64,000 nt of DNA from Arthrobacter sp. Edens01 (GTDB taxonomy: Bacteria > Actinomycetota > Actinomycetes > Actinomycetales > Micrococcaceae). This document shows, piece by piece, positions 45,974-53,716 of the stretch. The position numbers were made by a program, and so were the translations under genes. The stretch is taken from positions 105,078 to 169,077 of the forward strand of contig NZ_LKIU01000002.1 of NCBI RefSeq assembly GCF_001307035.1, written 5' to 3'. The notes beneath the pieces were generated by a model. The model worked only from the letters and a program-made list of their open reading frames with translations. It had not been told where the DNA came from and made no database searches. Position 1 is the stretch's first letter. The number at the start of each line of letters is the position of its first letter.

Positions 45974-47458
45974 ATGTCTCCTACAATCGCCCCAAGCCCG
46001 CGCGTCGCGATTTACGCTCGCCAGTCGGAGGACGTCGATCAGGGCATCGTCCAACAGTTGGATGATTGCCGTAAGGAGGCCGTCCGGCGGAACTGGCGGG
46101 TAGTGGCCGAGTTCCGGGACAACGATACCGGCGCCAGCAAAGCACGGGGACCGAAGACTGACTGGTCCAAGATGCTTCGGGAATTTGATGCCGGCACCTT
46201 TGACGTATTGCTGGTGACAGAAACATCGCGGCTTACGCGCAGCCTCACCGATGTCCTCGACGTATGTCCTCCCCGCCGCGACATGAGAGTGGTCGTAATT
46301 CGTGAGGGCATCGACACTGACATCGATGACTTCATGCTTAAGCAGCTCGTGCTCCTCGCAGAACGTGAGGTCAAGATTAAGGCGGCGCGTGCAGCCCGTT
46401 ACGCCGCAGAGCGCCGGAAGGAAGGCCATCCAGGCGCAGGGAAGACACCGCACGGATACCGATGGGTGCCGGCATCCGACCGCGGGCTGACAAACACCCG
46501 CTACACCATAAATGAAGCCGAAGCTTCCGACGTTCGCAGGATCTTCGCCGAGTTCCTGGCAGGGGCCCCGCTCGGACAAATTGCCCGCGATCTCAACGAT
46601 GCCGGTCGGTCAACGAGGAGAGGAGCACGGTGGCGCTCCGACCTCGTACGTCGAATTCTCATGAACCCCTTCTATGCCGCCCAGCTGCCTCCAGCACAGC
46701 CCACGGGGAAACACTCCCTGGCAAACATCGACGTTGAGGCATGTACACCCGGTGCGTGGGAGGCCATCGTGGGGCTAGAACAGTTGATCGCAGCTCGTGG
46801 GCGACTGGTCGGTGTCAAACCTAACCACAACGGCACCGCCCGCAGGTGGCTGCTCTCCGGGCTGGCTGTCTGCTCCGTCTGCAGCGAACCCGTTCGATCA
46901 GCGCGTGGCAGGACGCATCCAACAGCCCGAAAAGACGGAACCGGTACGTCTCCCAGCAAGCTGTACCACACCTACCGATGCGTGAACGGCCACTTCATGC
47001 GGAATGGGGACGTCATCGACGACTACGTCGCCGTCATGTGCGTCGCCCGATTGTCAGAGCCCGATGCTGTGGCCCTGCTAGTTGCCCAACCTGATGGGGA
47101 GGACATCTCCGCGCTGCACAACCGTCGCGATGCGCTTCGAGCAAGCCGAAAAAACGTCTTCAGACTTATTGACGACGATCCCGCCCGGCTTGCGGACGCG
47201 GAGGATCGGCTCAATGATCTGGAACACCAGCTGAGAACTCTCGACGAGGAAATCACTAAGGTCACCAGCCGGAGCCCTTTTGCCGATTTGGTCGGTGTCG
47301 AAGACGTCCGGGCTTGGTGGGAGTCCGCTACTCTCGCTCGTCGCCGGTCCGTCGTTGACTTCCTGATGAGCGTCTCGATTCGTCCTGTCGGCAAAGGGCG
47401 CCGTGTTGCCACCTGGGAAGCTGTCGCGGATAGTGTCCGTCTCATCCCGAAGGTTTAA
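45974..47458 (+). CDS. Large serine integrase
   Basis: A 494-residue site-specific recombinase. The catalytic domain (1-140) begins RVAIYARQSEDVDQGIVQQL with the nucleophile Ser and shows the Arg-rich VTETSRLTRS active-site helix. The recombinase domain follows (GHPGAGKTPHGYRWVPASD, then RGARWRSDLVRRILMNPFYA). The zinc ribbon has CSVC near 300 and a further Cys near 340 (YRCVNGHF). A coiled-coil motif lies at about 380-430. It should insert the element between attP and an attB in the DUF4244 gene. No excisionase (RDF) is recognised nearby. Confidence 0.95.
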   Translation: MSPTIAPSPRVAIYARQSEDVDQGIVQQLDDCRKEAVRRNWRVVAEFRDNDTGASKARGPKTDWSKMLREFDAGTFDVLLVTETSRLTRSLTDVLDVCPPRRDMRVVVIREGIDTDIDDFMLKQLVLLAEREVKIKAARAARYAAERRKEGHPGAGKTPHGYRWVPASDRGLTNTRYTINEAEASDVRRIFAEFLAGAPLGQIARDLNDAGRSTRRGARWRSDLVRRILMNPFYAAQLPPAQPTGKHSLANIDVEACTPGAWEAIVGLEQLIAARGRLVGVKPNHNGTARRWLLSGLAVCSVCSEPVRSARGRTHPTARKDGTGTSPSKLYHTYRCVNGHFMRNGDVIDDYVAVMCVARLSEPDAVALLVAQPDGEDISALHNRRDALRASRKNVFRLIDDDPARLADAEDRLNDLEHQLRTLDEEITKVTSRSPFADLVGVEDVRAWWESATLARRRSVVDFLMSVSIRPVGKGRRVATWEAVADSVRLIPKV

Positions 47459-47539
47459 CCCTCGATGGGTCCATCCAGAGTCGTCCCTACTTTTGTCCGG
47501 TATTAGTGTCGACTCCACGGACCTCGTGGTAGTCGCGGC

Positions 47540-47887
47540 CTACAGGTAGCCGAGGTACTCGCTCAGCGGGTACAGCTGGTTTGAGCACTTGGCACCCACG
47601 GTGAGGAAAGCGAACGTCTCAGCGTCGTCGCCAATTGACTCGTAGAGCGCGTTCATCGCCTTTGACGGCGTCGTGGTGCCATTCAAAATGGCGCAGAAGT
47701 CGTCTGCCATACCCAGGATCTCCTTGTCTGAGTAATCGGCCAGCGGGGGGAGCTTAGCGATAAGTTCCTTGACGTACTCGGCATCAGCCCCTGTCGCTGT
47801 CCGGTTGTTGGGGGCTGGTTCAGAGGTTCCGCATGCAGTGAGGGTCAGTGCGAGGAGCGTTGCTGCTGCGAAGGTAGTGCGCTTCAT
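47540..47887 (-). CDS. Small lipoprotein (DUF732-like)
   Basis: A 115-residue lipoprotein: signal peptide MKRTTFAAATLLALTLTACG with lipobox LTAC, then a short domain with two Cys (DDFCAILNG and GAKCSNQLYP) and SEYLGYL at the end. The pattern resembles DUF732-type mycobacterial exported proteins. It could alter surface properties or exclude a related element, but no role is shown. Confidence 0.65.
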   Translation of the reverse strand: MKRTTFAAATLLALTLTACGTSEPAPNNRTATGADAEYVKELIAKLPPLADYSDKEILGMADDFCAILNGTTTPSKAMNALYESIGDDAETFAFLTVGAKCSNQLYPLSEYLGYL

Positions 47888-48533
47888 ACGAGGTCATTCA
47901 TCCGATCTGGGTGGTGCTTTTTTGACTGGGTAAGCCTAGTTGGAAAGGTGCGCGCATACCGTTCCGGCGCGCGCAAATCTGGCACCGTCAGTTTGAGGAC
48001 GCGGACACACGTTGAAGCCTCGGAGCTCCATTCGCTGAGAAGTACTCGGAAAACGAATTCGGTAATCATTTTCCTAAACAGTGCCGTGATCCGGGCGATG
48101 TGCGTGGTTTGCAGGGTCGTACCACTCGGGTGAGCGCCACCCCCCCCCCCGCACGACCTTGTAGCTTTTACCCGCGGTGGTCACCCGTACGATCCGGCCG
48201 ATTAGTAGTGGTCCGCAGCGACGTAGTCGGTCTCATCTTTCCCAGGACCTAGAGTCGGTGGGCGGACACGACGGCGGACCTGGGCACAGGAGTCTCTGCC
48301 CAGGTCCGCCCCGGAGGTGGGACATACCGCTCAAACCTCAGCCTCACGGCTTCTCTGTGCAGCTCCTGTCGAAGGGCCGCTGGGGCTTCATCTCTGCTTC
48401 TCTCAAGACGCCGCGACAACGTCGCAGGGGTCTCTGTCCACGACGGGCGACAGCCCGAGTGGGAACTGGTGCCACTCGCGTCAGCGATGGCTCCAGGGGC
48501 ACCCCAACGACGCGCAGCGTTGGTGGGGCCAGA

Positions 48534-48633
48534 GAGCGCAGCGAACGCAGTTGGGACCCGGAGCGCAGCGATGGGTGAGGGAGCGCCAGCGACCGAAAAA
48601 CCGTCGGCTCTGCCGACCACCGAAGCGAAGCGA
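48534..48633 (+). repeat. Iterated AGCGNAGCGA-type motif
   Basis: GAGCGCAGCGA (48534-48544), GAGCGCAGCGA (48561-48571), GAGCGCCAGCGA (48581-48592) and GAAGCGAAGCGA (48622-48633). The spacing is irregular (27, 20 and 41 bases), so these are not classical iterons. Confidence 0.55.
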
Positions 48634-48722
48634 GGTGCCAGTTTTCCTTATGCCCTTTCTCTTCTTTCCTCACGTCTGGAGCTTTAGCGGAAGACTGAGG
48701 AGATTTCTGTTGGTGTTTCAGA

Positions 48723-48869
48723 GGAAAGTAGCGCCTACCACCTGCTTCCTACCCGACCATTTATGGTTCCTACTCGTAGGAGGGAGGGTAGAGGTGGCGC
48801 TAGTTTCCGCGGGTTTTGGGCCTTTTGCTTCCTACCGGGTTCTTAGGTGCATGGCACCCGGTAGGAAGC
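48723..48869. repeat. Two adjacent hairpins sharing GCTTCCTACC
   Basis: The first hairpin has 13-base arms (48723-48735 and 48796-48808) with one mismatch. The second has perfect 14-base arms GCTTCCTACCGGGT (48827-48840) and ACCCGGTAGGAAGC (48856-48869). A direct copy of GCTTCCTACC lies in the first loop (48744-48753), so alternative pairing is possible. Confidence 0.7.
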
Positions 48870-49500
48870 ACTGCTGCAACGCAGCGTCACGGGGTCCGAC
48901 GAAGGAGTGGCGCCGTGTTCATGCCCAAAAAGGGGACGCAGTCCCCGTCTTCATTTCTCGCACCAACAGGGCGCTGTGACACAGGAGCAGCGATCCCGTA
49001 CGAGGTGGCACCGCGGCGACGGCTGAGGAACGAAGACGGCTCCGAGGGGCTGCCGAAGGCGCTGCGCAGCAGCGGTTGGAAGCTTGTCCTGGAATGGGTT
49101 CACCCGCCCCGCCAGGGGTTGATCTGACGACCTCTCCGGCGACCGCCGGCGTGCTCGAAACGCAGCCGCTCCAGCGGCTGTCACAGCTCCTGTTTCAGCG
49201 CCCGTGGCCACTGCGTCACCGTGGCCGCAGCGAACCGTTCAGACGGCTGCAGCCGGCTGTTCCGAAGGCACTGCAGAACGATGCTCCAGCATCGCCGGCA
49301 GACTCTGCGGATCCTTCCCGGAGGGAGGCAGCCGGACTCTGCGAACACTGGGCACAACGACGGGGTTCATCGCCACCCGCCCCCGCCCCTCCATGCTCCT
49401 GACAGTGTGCATTCGGGCCTGACATGGCGCTTCCCGAGCGCCAATCGGTACAGCTTGAAGGCTGCAATTTTCTGGTCTGTGTCGGCCAGATTCTGGCCAG

Positions 49501-49935
49501 ATGTGTCCCGAGACGGGCGCAGATTGGGTGCCCTGGGGCGTCTGTCAGAGGCCTTCGAGGCTCCGGAACCCCTCCGCAGCTGGACCCCCCCCGCCTGAGC
49601 CTGATAAGGCCCACAAATGGCCAGCGAGGACCCGAAAACGGCTACTGCCTGACGAAGGTTACTCCGCTGCCCGCTTCTGGCCCACGGCCGGCCGGGTATC
49701 GACCAGCATCGGGCATGTCGCCCAAAGTCTGGCCCAAATCTGGGCCTGTTGTGGTCACAAAGAGGCCTGTGCCTGCCGAGCACATGGCCCACTCCCCGAG
49801 CGGATCGAGGCCGAGCTGGAGCTGCTGCGCAGCATGCGCCGTGCCGAGGTGCGCAGCTTCGCTGCCCGCGCCCTGGGACAGGTTGATCCCGAGGCTCTGC
49901 GTAAGATAGCCCAGATATTAGACGAGAGCGCCTGA
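49501..49935 (+). CDS. Hypothetical protein, only the C-terminus clearly coding
   Basis: A 144-residue frame. Only the last 50 residues look protein-like: a charged helix pair, ERIEAELELLRSMRRAEVRS then ALGQVDPEALRKIAQILDES. The N-terminal part is Pro/Cys-rich and may not be translated; ATG at 49831 would give a 34-residue peptide. It ends 39 bases before the next gene and may belong to its operon. No family is recognised. Confidence 0.4.
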   Translation: MCPETGADWVPWGVCQRPSRLRNPSAAGPPPPEPDKAHKWPARTRKRLLPDEGYSAARFWPTAGRVSTSIGHVAQSLAQIWACCGHKEACACRAHGPLPERIEAELELLRSMRRAEVRSFAARALGQVDPEALRKIAQILDESA

Positions 49936-49974
49936 GCCTTGAGCCGGGCGGCGTCGAACATGGGGGGATGACGC

Positions 49975-50565
49975 GTGGATGAAGCGCAGATCCAGGAATG
50001 GGTCGATCAGCTGACGGAGGCCCTTCAGGGTCTGCGGCCACTGCCGCAGCAACAGCAGCCACAGCCACCGGAACCCGGGACGTGGGACTTCTTTGTCAGC
50101 ACATTCAGCTTCGCACCGGTGGCCACGCTGGTGATAGGCGCGGTTGCTGCGGGCATTGCGGTGGGGACTTTGATTCAGAGGAGACGGTCAGACGCCCGCT
50201 CTGAATGGTGGCGGAGGGCCGAGTGGGCGCTCGACGCCAGAATCCATGCCAACTCGGAGATGAATCGAAACGGCAAATCCATGCTGACTGCGCTGCTTTC
50301 CAGCAAGCTGGCCGGCAAGGAGGAACGCAAGTTCATCCGAGAGGTAACAACCCCGCCTCCCGTCGCTGACGATCCCTTATCACCGGAGGCACAGGCATTC
50401 GCGGATGCGATCAAGGCGGAAAACCCGGAGATGTCTGACGAGGACGCTCTACTTCTTGGTCGCCGCGCGGCAGCGTACTATGCTGAGTCGGCCAATTCCG
50501 GGGTGGACGATCGAGACAATGACAGCGACAATGGGGATACAGAGACGGAGGAGGCTCGGAATTGA
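49975..50565 (+). CDS. Single-helix membrane protein with EWW motif (unknown family, copy 1a)
   Basis: A 196-residue protein of unknown function. Residues 1-40 are Gln/Pro-rich after an amphipathic start (IQEWVDQLTEALQGL). A membrane helix lies near 45-65 (APVATLVIGAVAAGIAVGT), then a basic stretch, then SEWWRRAEWALDARIHANSE...AGKEERKFIREV, and an acidic tail. The EWW-WAL block resembles the N-terminal part of the protein at 51873. GTG at 49975 follows GGGGGATGACGC. It is coupled to the next small gene. Confidence 0.7.
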   Translation: MDEAQIQEWVDQLTEALQGLRPLPQQQQPQPPEPGTWDFFVSTFSFAPVATLVIGAVAAGIAVGTLIQRRRSDARSEWWRRAEWALDARIHANSEMNRNGKSMLTALLSSKLAGKEERKFIREVTTPPPVADDPLSPEAQAFADAIKAENPEMSDEDALLLGRRAAAYYAESANSGVDDRDNDSDNGDTETEEARN

Positions 50566-50786
50566 AGAAGCCACACACGCTGGATTCCGCCCGCAAGGCG
50601 CAAGCGCTCAGAAGGCTGCGTCGGGACATTCTCTCGTCCCAGGTTCAGGTGATCCTTGACGAGAAGGAACGCAAGAAGACGCCGCATGAGATCGAACTGC
50701 TAGCCAAGCTGAATCTGCCGCTCAGCGCGGAAGTCAAAGAGATCAAGCGTTCTGACGCACCCCGTGCGATGCACGCAGGCGGGTAG
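50562..50786 (+). CDS. Small basic protein (unknown family, copy 1b)
   Basis: A 74-residue protein with a basic helix (RKAQALRRLRRDILSSQVQ) and QVILDEKERKKTPHEIELLAKLNLPL. The latter matches the C-terminus of the protein at 51873 (LKVILDEEFRRETSPLVSEL). It starts at TTG 50562, overlapping the previous stop, with AGGAGG about eight bases upstream. So it is the second half of a module that is fused in the other copy. Confidence 0.65.
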   Translation: MKKPHTLDSARKAQALRRLRRDILSSQVQVILDEKERKKTPHEIELLAKLNLPLSAEVKEIKRSDAPRAMHAGG

Positions 50787-50807
50787 CGCGTCCCGCGATT
50801 CTAAAAA

Positions 50808-50841
50808 GAAAGCCCCATCCGGGTAACCCGGATGGGGCTTC
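50808..50841. terminator. Terminator hairpin between convergent genes
   Basis: AAGCCCCATCC pairs with GGATGGGGCTT around GGGTAACCC, itself nearly self-complementary. The A-rich left flank gives a T tract for the minus-strand gene. Confidence 0.85.
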
Positions 50842-50956
50842 TTGCTGTCTGGATCAGGCGGCTTCGCTGAGGCGGAAGGCTGCTGCCTGGAAGTCGGCGA
50901 CTGAGATGGTCATGTCACTCTTGGCGGTAAGGTAGCCGCTGCCACAACAGCAGATT

Positions 50957-51538
50957 TCACCACTGTGGAAGACTTGCGTGCCACGGGTGTCCTTCAGGCA
51001 AGCCCACACGCGGATTCGTTGCGAGTTCCCGGTAATGCGGAGGTAACAGCACGCTAACCTCGTCGGTTCGTGTGCCAAGAAGTTCCCAACGGTCTTCGTA
51101 TGCCAGGAACGTCTCGACTCCAACGCGGGATTGCTCCACGCCCGCATTGCGCTTCCCCGGGGCTGCATCCGGGTCGTGAAGCCAATTCATGTGTCCGATC
51201 CACGCCGCGGCTGCTACGTGGTCCCTCGGGACGACAAAGGACCGGGGCGCGAGTGTGGGGGCCGCAGGGTCCAACATGACTAGTACGAACCACTCGTGCT
51301 GGGACAAGGATGGCTGTTGCGACTTAACCCCCAGTGGCCATCTACCGTCCCGCCCTGCCCATCGTATGGACTTGACTTGAACTTCGATCATGCTCCGTAC
51401 GGGACCATCCGTATATACCGCAAGGATGTCCGTTCGTTCGAGACCGTCCCGCGTCAGGGCAGCACCCCATCCATACCGTGACAATACTGAGCACACCCAG
51501 TGTTCGCCTGCGCTCTTCGTCATCTTTTTGTCAACCAT
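50957..51538 (-). CDS. PD-(D/E)XK nuclease-like protein (DUF4365-like)
   Basis: A 193-residue protein whose N-terminus carries the nuclease pattern: a helix with SAGEHWVCSVLSRYGWGA, then TDILAVYTDGPVRSMIEVQVKSI, giving Asp...Glu-x-x-x-Lys (core D-I-L-A-V / I-E-V-Q-V-K). The C-terminal half is without match. Relatives sit in defence islands and mobile elements. The start may be ATG 51538 or 51523. Between its stop and the terminator a further short in-frame peptide (MTISVADFQAAAFRLSEAA, about 50854-50913) looks coding and may be a broken tail. Confidence 0.65.
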   Translation of the reverse strand: MVDKKMTKSAGEHWVCSVLSRYGWGAALTRDGLERTDILAVYTDGPVRSMIEVQVKSIRWAGRDGRWPLGVKSQQPSLSQHEWFVLVMLDPAAPTLAPRSFVVPRDHVAAAAWIGHMNWLHDPDAAPGKRNAGVEQSRVGVETFLAYEDRWELLGTRTDEVSVLLPPHYRELATNPRVGLPEGHPWHASLPQW

Positions 51539-51755
51539 CTTGGGAGCCTAACAACCTATTAACCACCGAGCGGATCCTGGCACTGGAACTCCCTTAGGTG
51601 GCTCGCCGGGCGGCCTGGCACACCCATCTGTGCAACTCGCTATGTCTACCGAGTTACATTTCTGTTCATTTATCAGGACATTTGGAAGCTTAAACATATA
51701 ATGATGGTTCACTATCCATTATCGCTTTCTAGAAGTGGTTCTTGATGTTCGCACT

Positions 51756-51786
51756 GGTCCTGAAATTCATTTATAATTTCAGGACC
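51756..51786. repeat. Hairpin in an AT-rich gap
   Basis: GGTCCTGAAATT and AATTTCAGGACC form a 12-bp perfect stem. The gap 51539-51872 is much more AT-rich than its surroundings (51640-51780) and likely holds the promoters of both flanking genes; no gene is seen in it. Confidence 0.65.
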
Positions 51787-51872
51787 CGGGGGCCTGTTTT
51801 GGATGCTGTGACAGAAGGGGTATCCGGGGGGGGCAATACCAGGTGCTGCACTGCAGAGAGCGAGGCTGATGC

Positions 51873-52322
51873 ATGGAAAACCGGACAACAATGGGCCGTT
51901 TGAAGCGGAGGAATTTCTATTCCAACAAGGAATGGTGGACCCGTACCATGTGGGCACTCGAAGCGACCGCTTCCCCCAGCGACCGCATGTTTGGATATGG
52001 TGCAGCAACGCTCATTGAACTTGCCGGGAGTGATGCCGCAAGCAAAGAGGAGAAAGTCCTTCTAGACGCGGTCTGGAGGGTGTCCGGAACCCAGATGCGA
52101 GACACCTCGATCCGTCAGCTCCTTGCAGAACACAGCACAGTCTCTGAGCCATCTGAGGAGGCCGAGACACAACGGTCGGAGTGTGGACTGGGGAAGGCCT
52201 CCTCCCTCTATCGGGAAGTCCTTGCCGCGCGACTGAAAGTCATACTCGATGAGGAATTCCGCCGTGAGACCTCACCTCTAGTTTCGGAGCTCGCCAAGAT
52301 CCAGGTCAGCCCTGCCCTCTGA
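51873..52322 (+). CDS. EWW-WAL family protein, fused form (unknown family, copy 2)
   Basis: A 149-residue soluble protein. NKEWWTRTMWALEATASPSD, then AASKEEKVLLDAVW, corresponds to SEWWRRAEWALDARIHANSE...AGKEERKFIREV in the protein at 49975. The C-terminal LAARLKVILDEEFRRETSPL corresponds to the small protein at 50562. So this gene joins in one chain what the first copy encodes in two. It has no membrane helix. GAGG lies seven bases before the ATG. The function is unknown; the setting is a cluster of nuclease genes. Confidence 0.65.
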   Translation: MENRTTMGRLKRRNFYSNKEWWTRTMWALEATASPSDRMFGYGAATLIELAGSDAASKEEKVLLDAVWRVSGTQMRDTSIRQLLAEHSTVSEPSEEAETQRSECGLGKASSLYREVLAARLKVILDEEFRRETSPLVSELAKIQVSPAL

Positions 52323-52405
52323 ATCACTCGCACCAGCGCACGTGCAGGCTGATGGGCCCCTGAAACGCGCTCCGGCAGGTTCGTCCCATCCGGGTAGGAG
52401 AAGTT

Positions 52406-52462
52406 ATGAATCGCAGAAGAGCTAACCAACCCTGCGGCGAAGAATCCGGCAGCGGATGGTGA
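52406..52462 (+). CDS. Possible 18-residue leader peptide
   Basis: MNRRRANQPCGEESGSGW, with AGGAG six bases upstream of its ATG, overlaps the start of the NucS-like gene by seven bases. It could couple translation; it may be chance. Confidence 0.25.
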   Translation: MNRRRANQPCGEESGSGW

Positions 52463-53382
52463 AAAGAGTACCTGCACGATTCAGATTTAGATCTGAGAAG
52501 GACCTCGAGGACTACTTGGAAACTCGGCTATGGCACACCGGTGAAGACCTGTTAGTCATCGGAAGACAGCTGAAGATTGCCAGGAACGAGATTGATTTGC
52601 TCGCGATCGACTCGACTGGCCTGATCTACGTGGTCGAGCTGAAGCTCCATGCGTCCCCCTCCGTCATTGCCCAGGTGCTCTGCTATCGGCGTGCTTTCAA
52701 GGGGATCAGCAGGGAGAATCTCATACGTGTAGTCGCCAACGGCAAGCTTCAGATCGACTTGGAAGAGGCTTTCCAACAACGTTTTGGCCACCCACTGCCT
52801 GAGAATGTTCAAGAACTGCCGGCACTCATAATCATCGCGGAGGATATCCACCGCTACCCCGCATACAGCATCCTGGGGATGCTGGACAGTGGAGAACCGG
52901 TCAAAGCATTCCGGTACGAGGTCGAAGAGCTCACCGGGGCCGTCCGACTCGTCCCATGCTGTCGCTCAGCCCGCGATGTGAAGGAGGGCACGCACATAAA
53001 GAAGCGTCCTTCTGCGCGACCCGGTGACATGATTTCGGGACCTCGTCGGCCTGTTCGTCGCGTACCAATTGACGAGAACGTCCGACGCTTTTGGCTGACC
53101 CACGCCCAGGACTTCAAGCCCTTTGTGACCTTCAAATCCGTGTACGAGCGCTACAGCGACTGGGTCGACGCGCAGGCGGACGACGACATCCACCTCTACC
53201 AGAGCGGACACTTCGGCAGCCAACTGTCGGCACTCACCGCCGAATCCGGCGAATGGACGCGCGTTTATATTGCCCCTCAAGACACTATGGCTGTCCCGTC
53301 CTCCCCTCGGACGTACCGCGCCATGGGCTACACCCGTGCGGCCTACCAGCTGAACCCGGTCGGTGCGGATACAGAACTCTGA
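52456..53382 (+). CDS. NucS/DUF91-like PD-(D/E)XK nuclease
   Basis: A 308-residue protein. The N-terminal 130 residues match the NucS-type catalytic domain: SEKDLEDYLETRLWHTGEDL, GRQLKIARNEIDLLAIDSTG and VVELKLHASPSVIAQVLCY, giving Glu, Asp and Glu-x-Lys at the expected places. The remaining 180 residues are unrelated to the NucS DNA-binding domain and contain a conserved-looking FWLTHAQDFKPFVTFKSVYE. So this is a nuclease with a different effector part, probably defensive and not mismatch repair. Confidence 0.7.
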   Translation: MVKRVPARFRFRSEKDLEDYLETRLWHTGEDLLVIGRQLKIARNEIDLLAIDSTGLIYVVELKLHASPSVIAQVLCYRRAFKGISRENLIRVVANGKLQIDLEEAFQQRFGHPLPENVQELPALIIIAEDIHRYPAYSILGMLDSGEPVKAFRYEVEELTGAVRLVPCCRSARDVKEGTHIKKRPSARPGDMISGPRRPVRRVPIDENVRRFWLTHAQDFKPFVTFKSVYERYSDWVDAQADDDIHLYQSGHFGSQLSALTAESGEWTRVYIAPQDTMAVPSSPRTYRAMGYTRAAYQLNPVGADTEL

Positions 53383-53403
53383 TCGGGCTAGCACCCTCGA
53401 TTC

Positions 53404-53673
53404 TTGGCCCTTAGCTTTCCTGCAAGAGAGCATTGGTCTGTGCGGAAGTTCCTATCACCGCTGCAGCGCCATCCCCTTTTCCACATTAGCGAAAACGGAT
53501 TTTGCCTCATACAAGAACGCCGATTCGGGGAAACACCCTTCACGCCACATATCGTGCCCGGGTCGCACGACGGGTACGCTTGTGACGCGCGTCTTTTACA
53601 AGACCTCGCAAGCGACAGAACTGTGTTGATCGGGATTGCTTTCAGCTGCCAAAGCTGGTCTTCGGCCTCATGA
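53404..53673 (+). CDS. Possible small protein upstream of the Mrr-like gene
   Basis: An 89-residue frame from a TTG (HWSVRKFLSPLQRHPLFHIS..., DARLLQDLASDRTVLIGIAF). It ends TCATGA, which overlaps an ATG of a 16-codon frame (53671-53721), and that in turn ends GTGA, overlapping the likely GTG of the next gene. The chain could be real coupling or a frameshifted N-terminus. No family is recognised. Confidence 0.35.
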   Translation: MALSFPAREHWSVRKFLSPLQRHPLFHISENGFCLIQERRFGETPFTPHIVPGSHDGYACDARLLQDLASDRTVLIGIAFSCQSWSSAS

Positions 53674-53716
53674 GCTGGAACGTCGCGGTTACTATGGCTT
53701 CGATCTTGGGAATAAA

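Larger units (their letters stand above)
47888..49500. other. Hairpin-rich stretch without a supportable gene
   Basis: About 1.6 kb. It holds an 11-base C run (48140-48150), an iterated AGCGNAGCGA motif (48534-48633) and two large hairpins (48723-48869). Reading frames exist in several registers, but none has family motifs, good start signals or consistent coding bias. It may be a replication or transfer origin, a structured RNA, or decayed genes. Confidence 0.5.

Noticed and set aside
48140..48150. 11-base C run as a phase-variable switch
   Set aside because: No reading frame with start signals or family motifs crosses it, so slippage would have nothing to switch.
48534..48633. CRISPR array
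   Set aside because: The repeated units are only 11-12 bases, imperfect and irregularly spaced. No cas gene is present anywhere in the window.
48317..49127. Frames of 100-220 codons in the hairpin-rich region
   Set aside because: They overlap each other in several registers, lack Shine-Dalgarno sites and show Arg/Ser/Pro-rich antisense-like composition.
49367..50068. A 233-codon minus-strand frame
   Set aside because: It is antisense to the start of the EWW-family gene at 49975, with Arg/Pro/Cys-rich low-quality sequence and no recognisable start.
52456..53382. True NucS mismatch-repair endonuclease
   Set aside because: Only the catalytic half resembles NucS. The N-terminal DNA-binding domain is missing and an unrelated C-terminal part follows.
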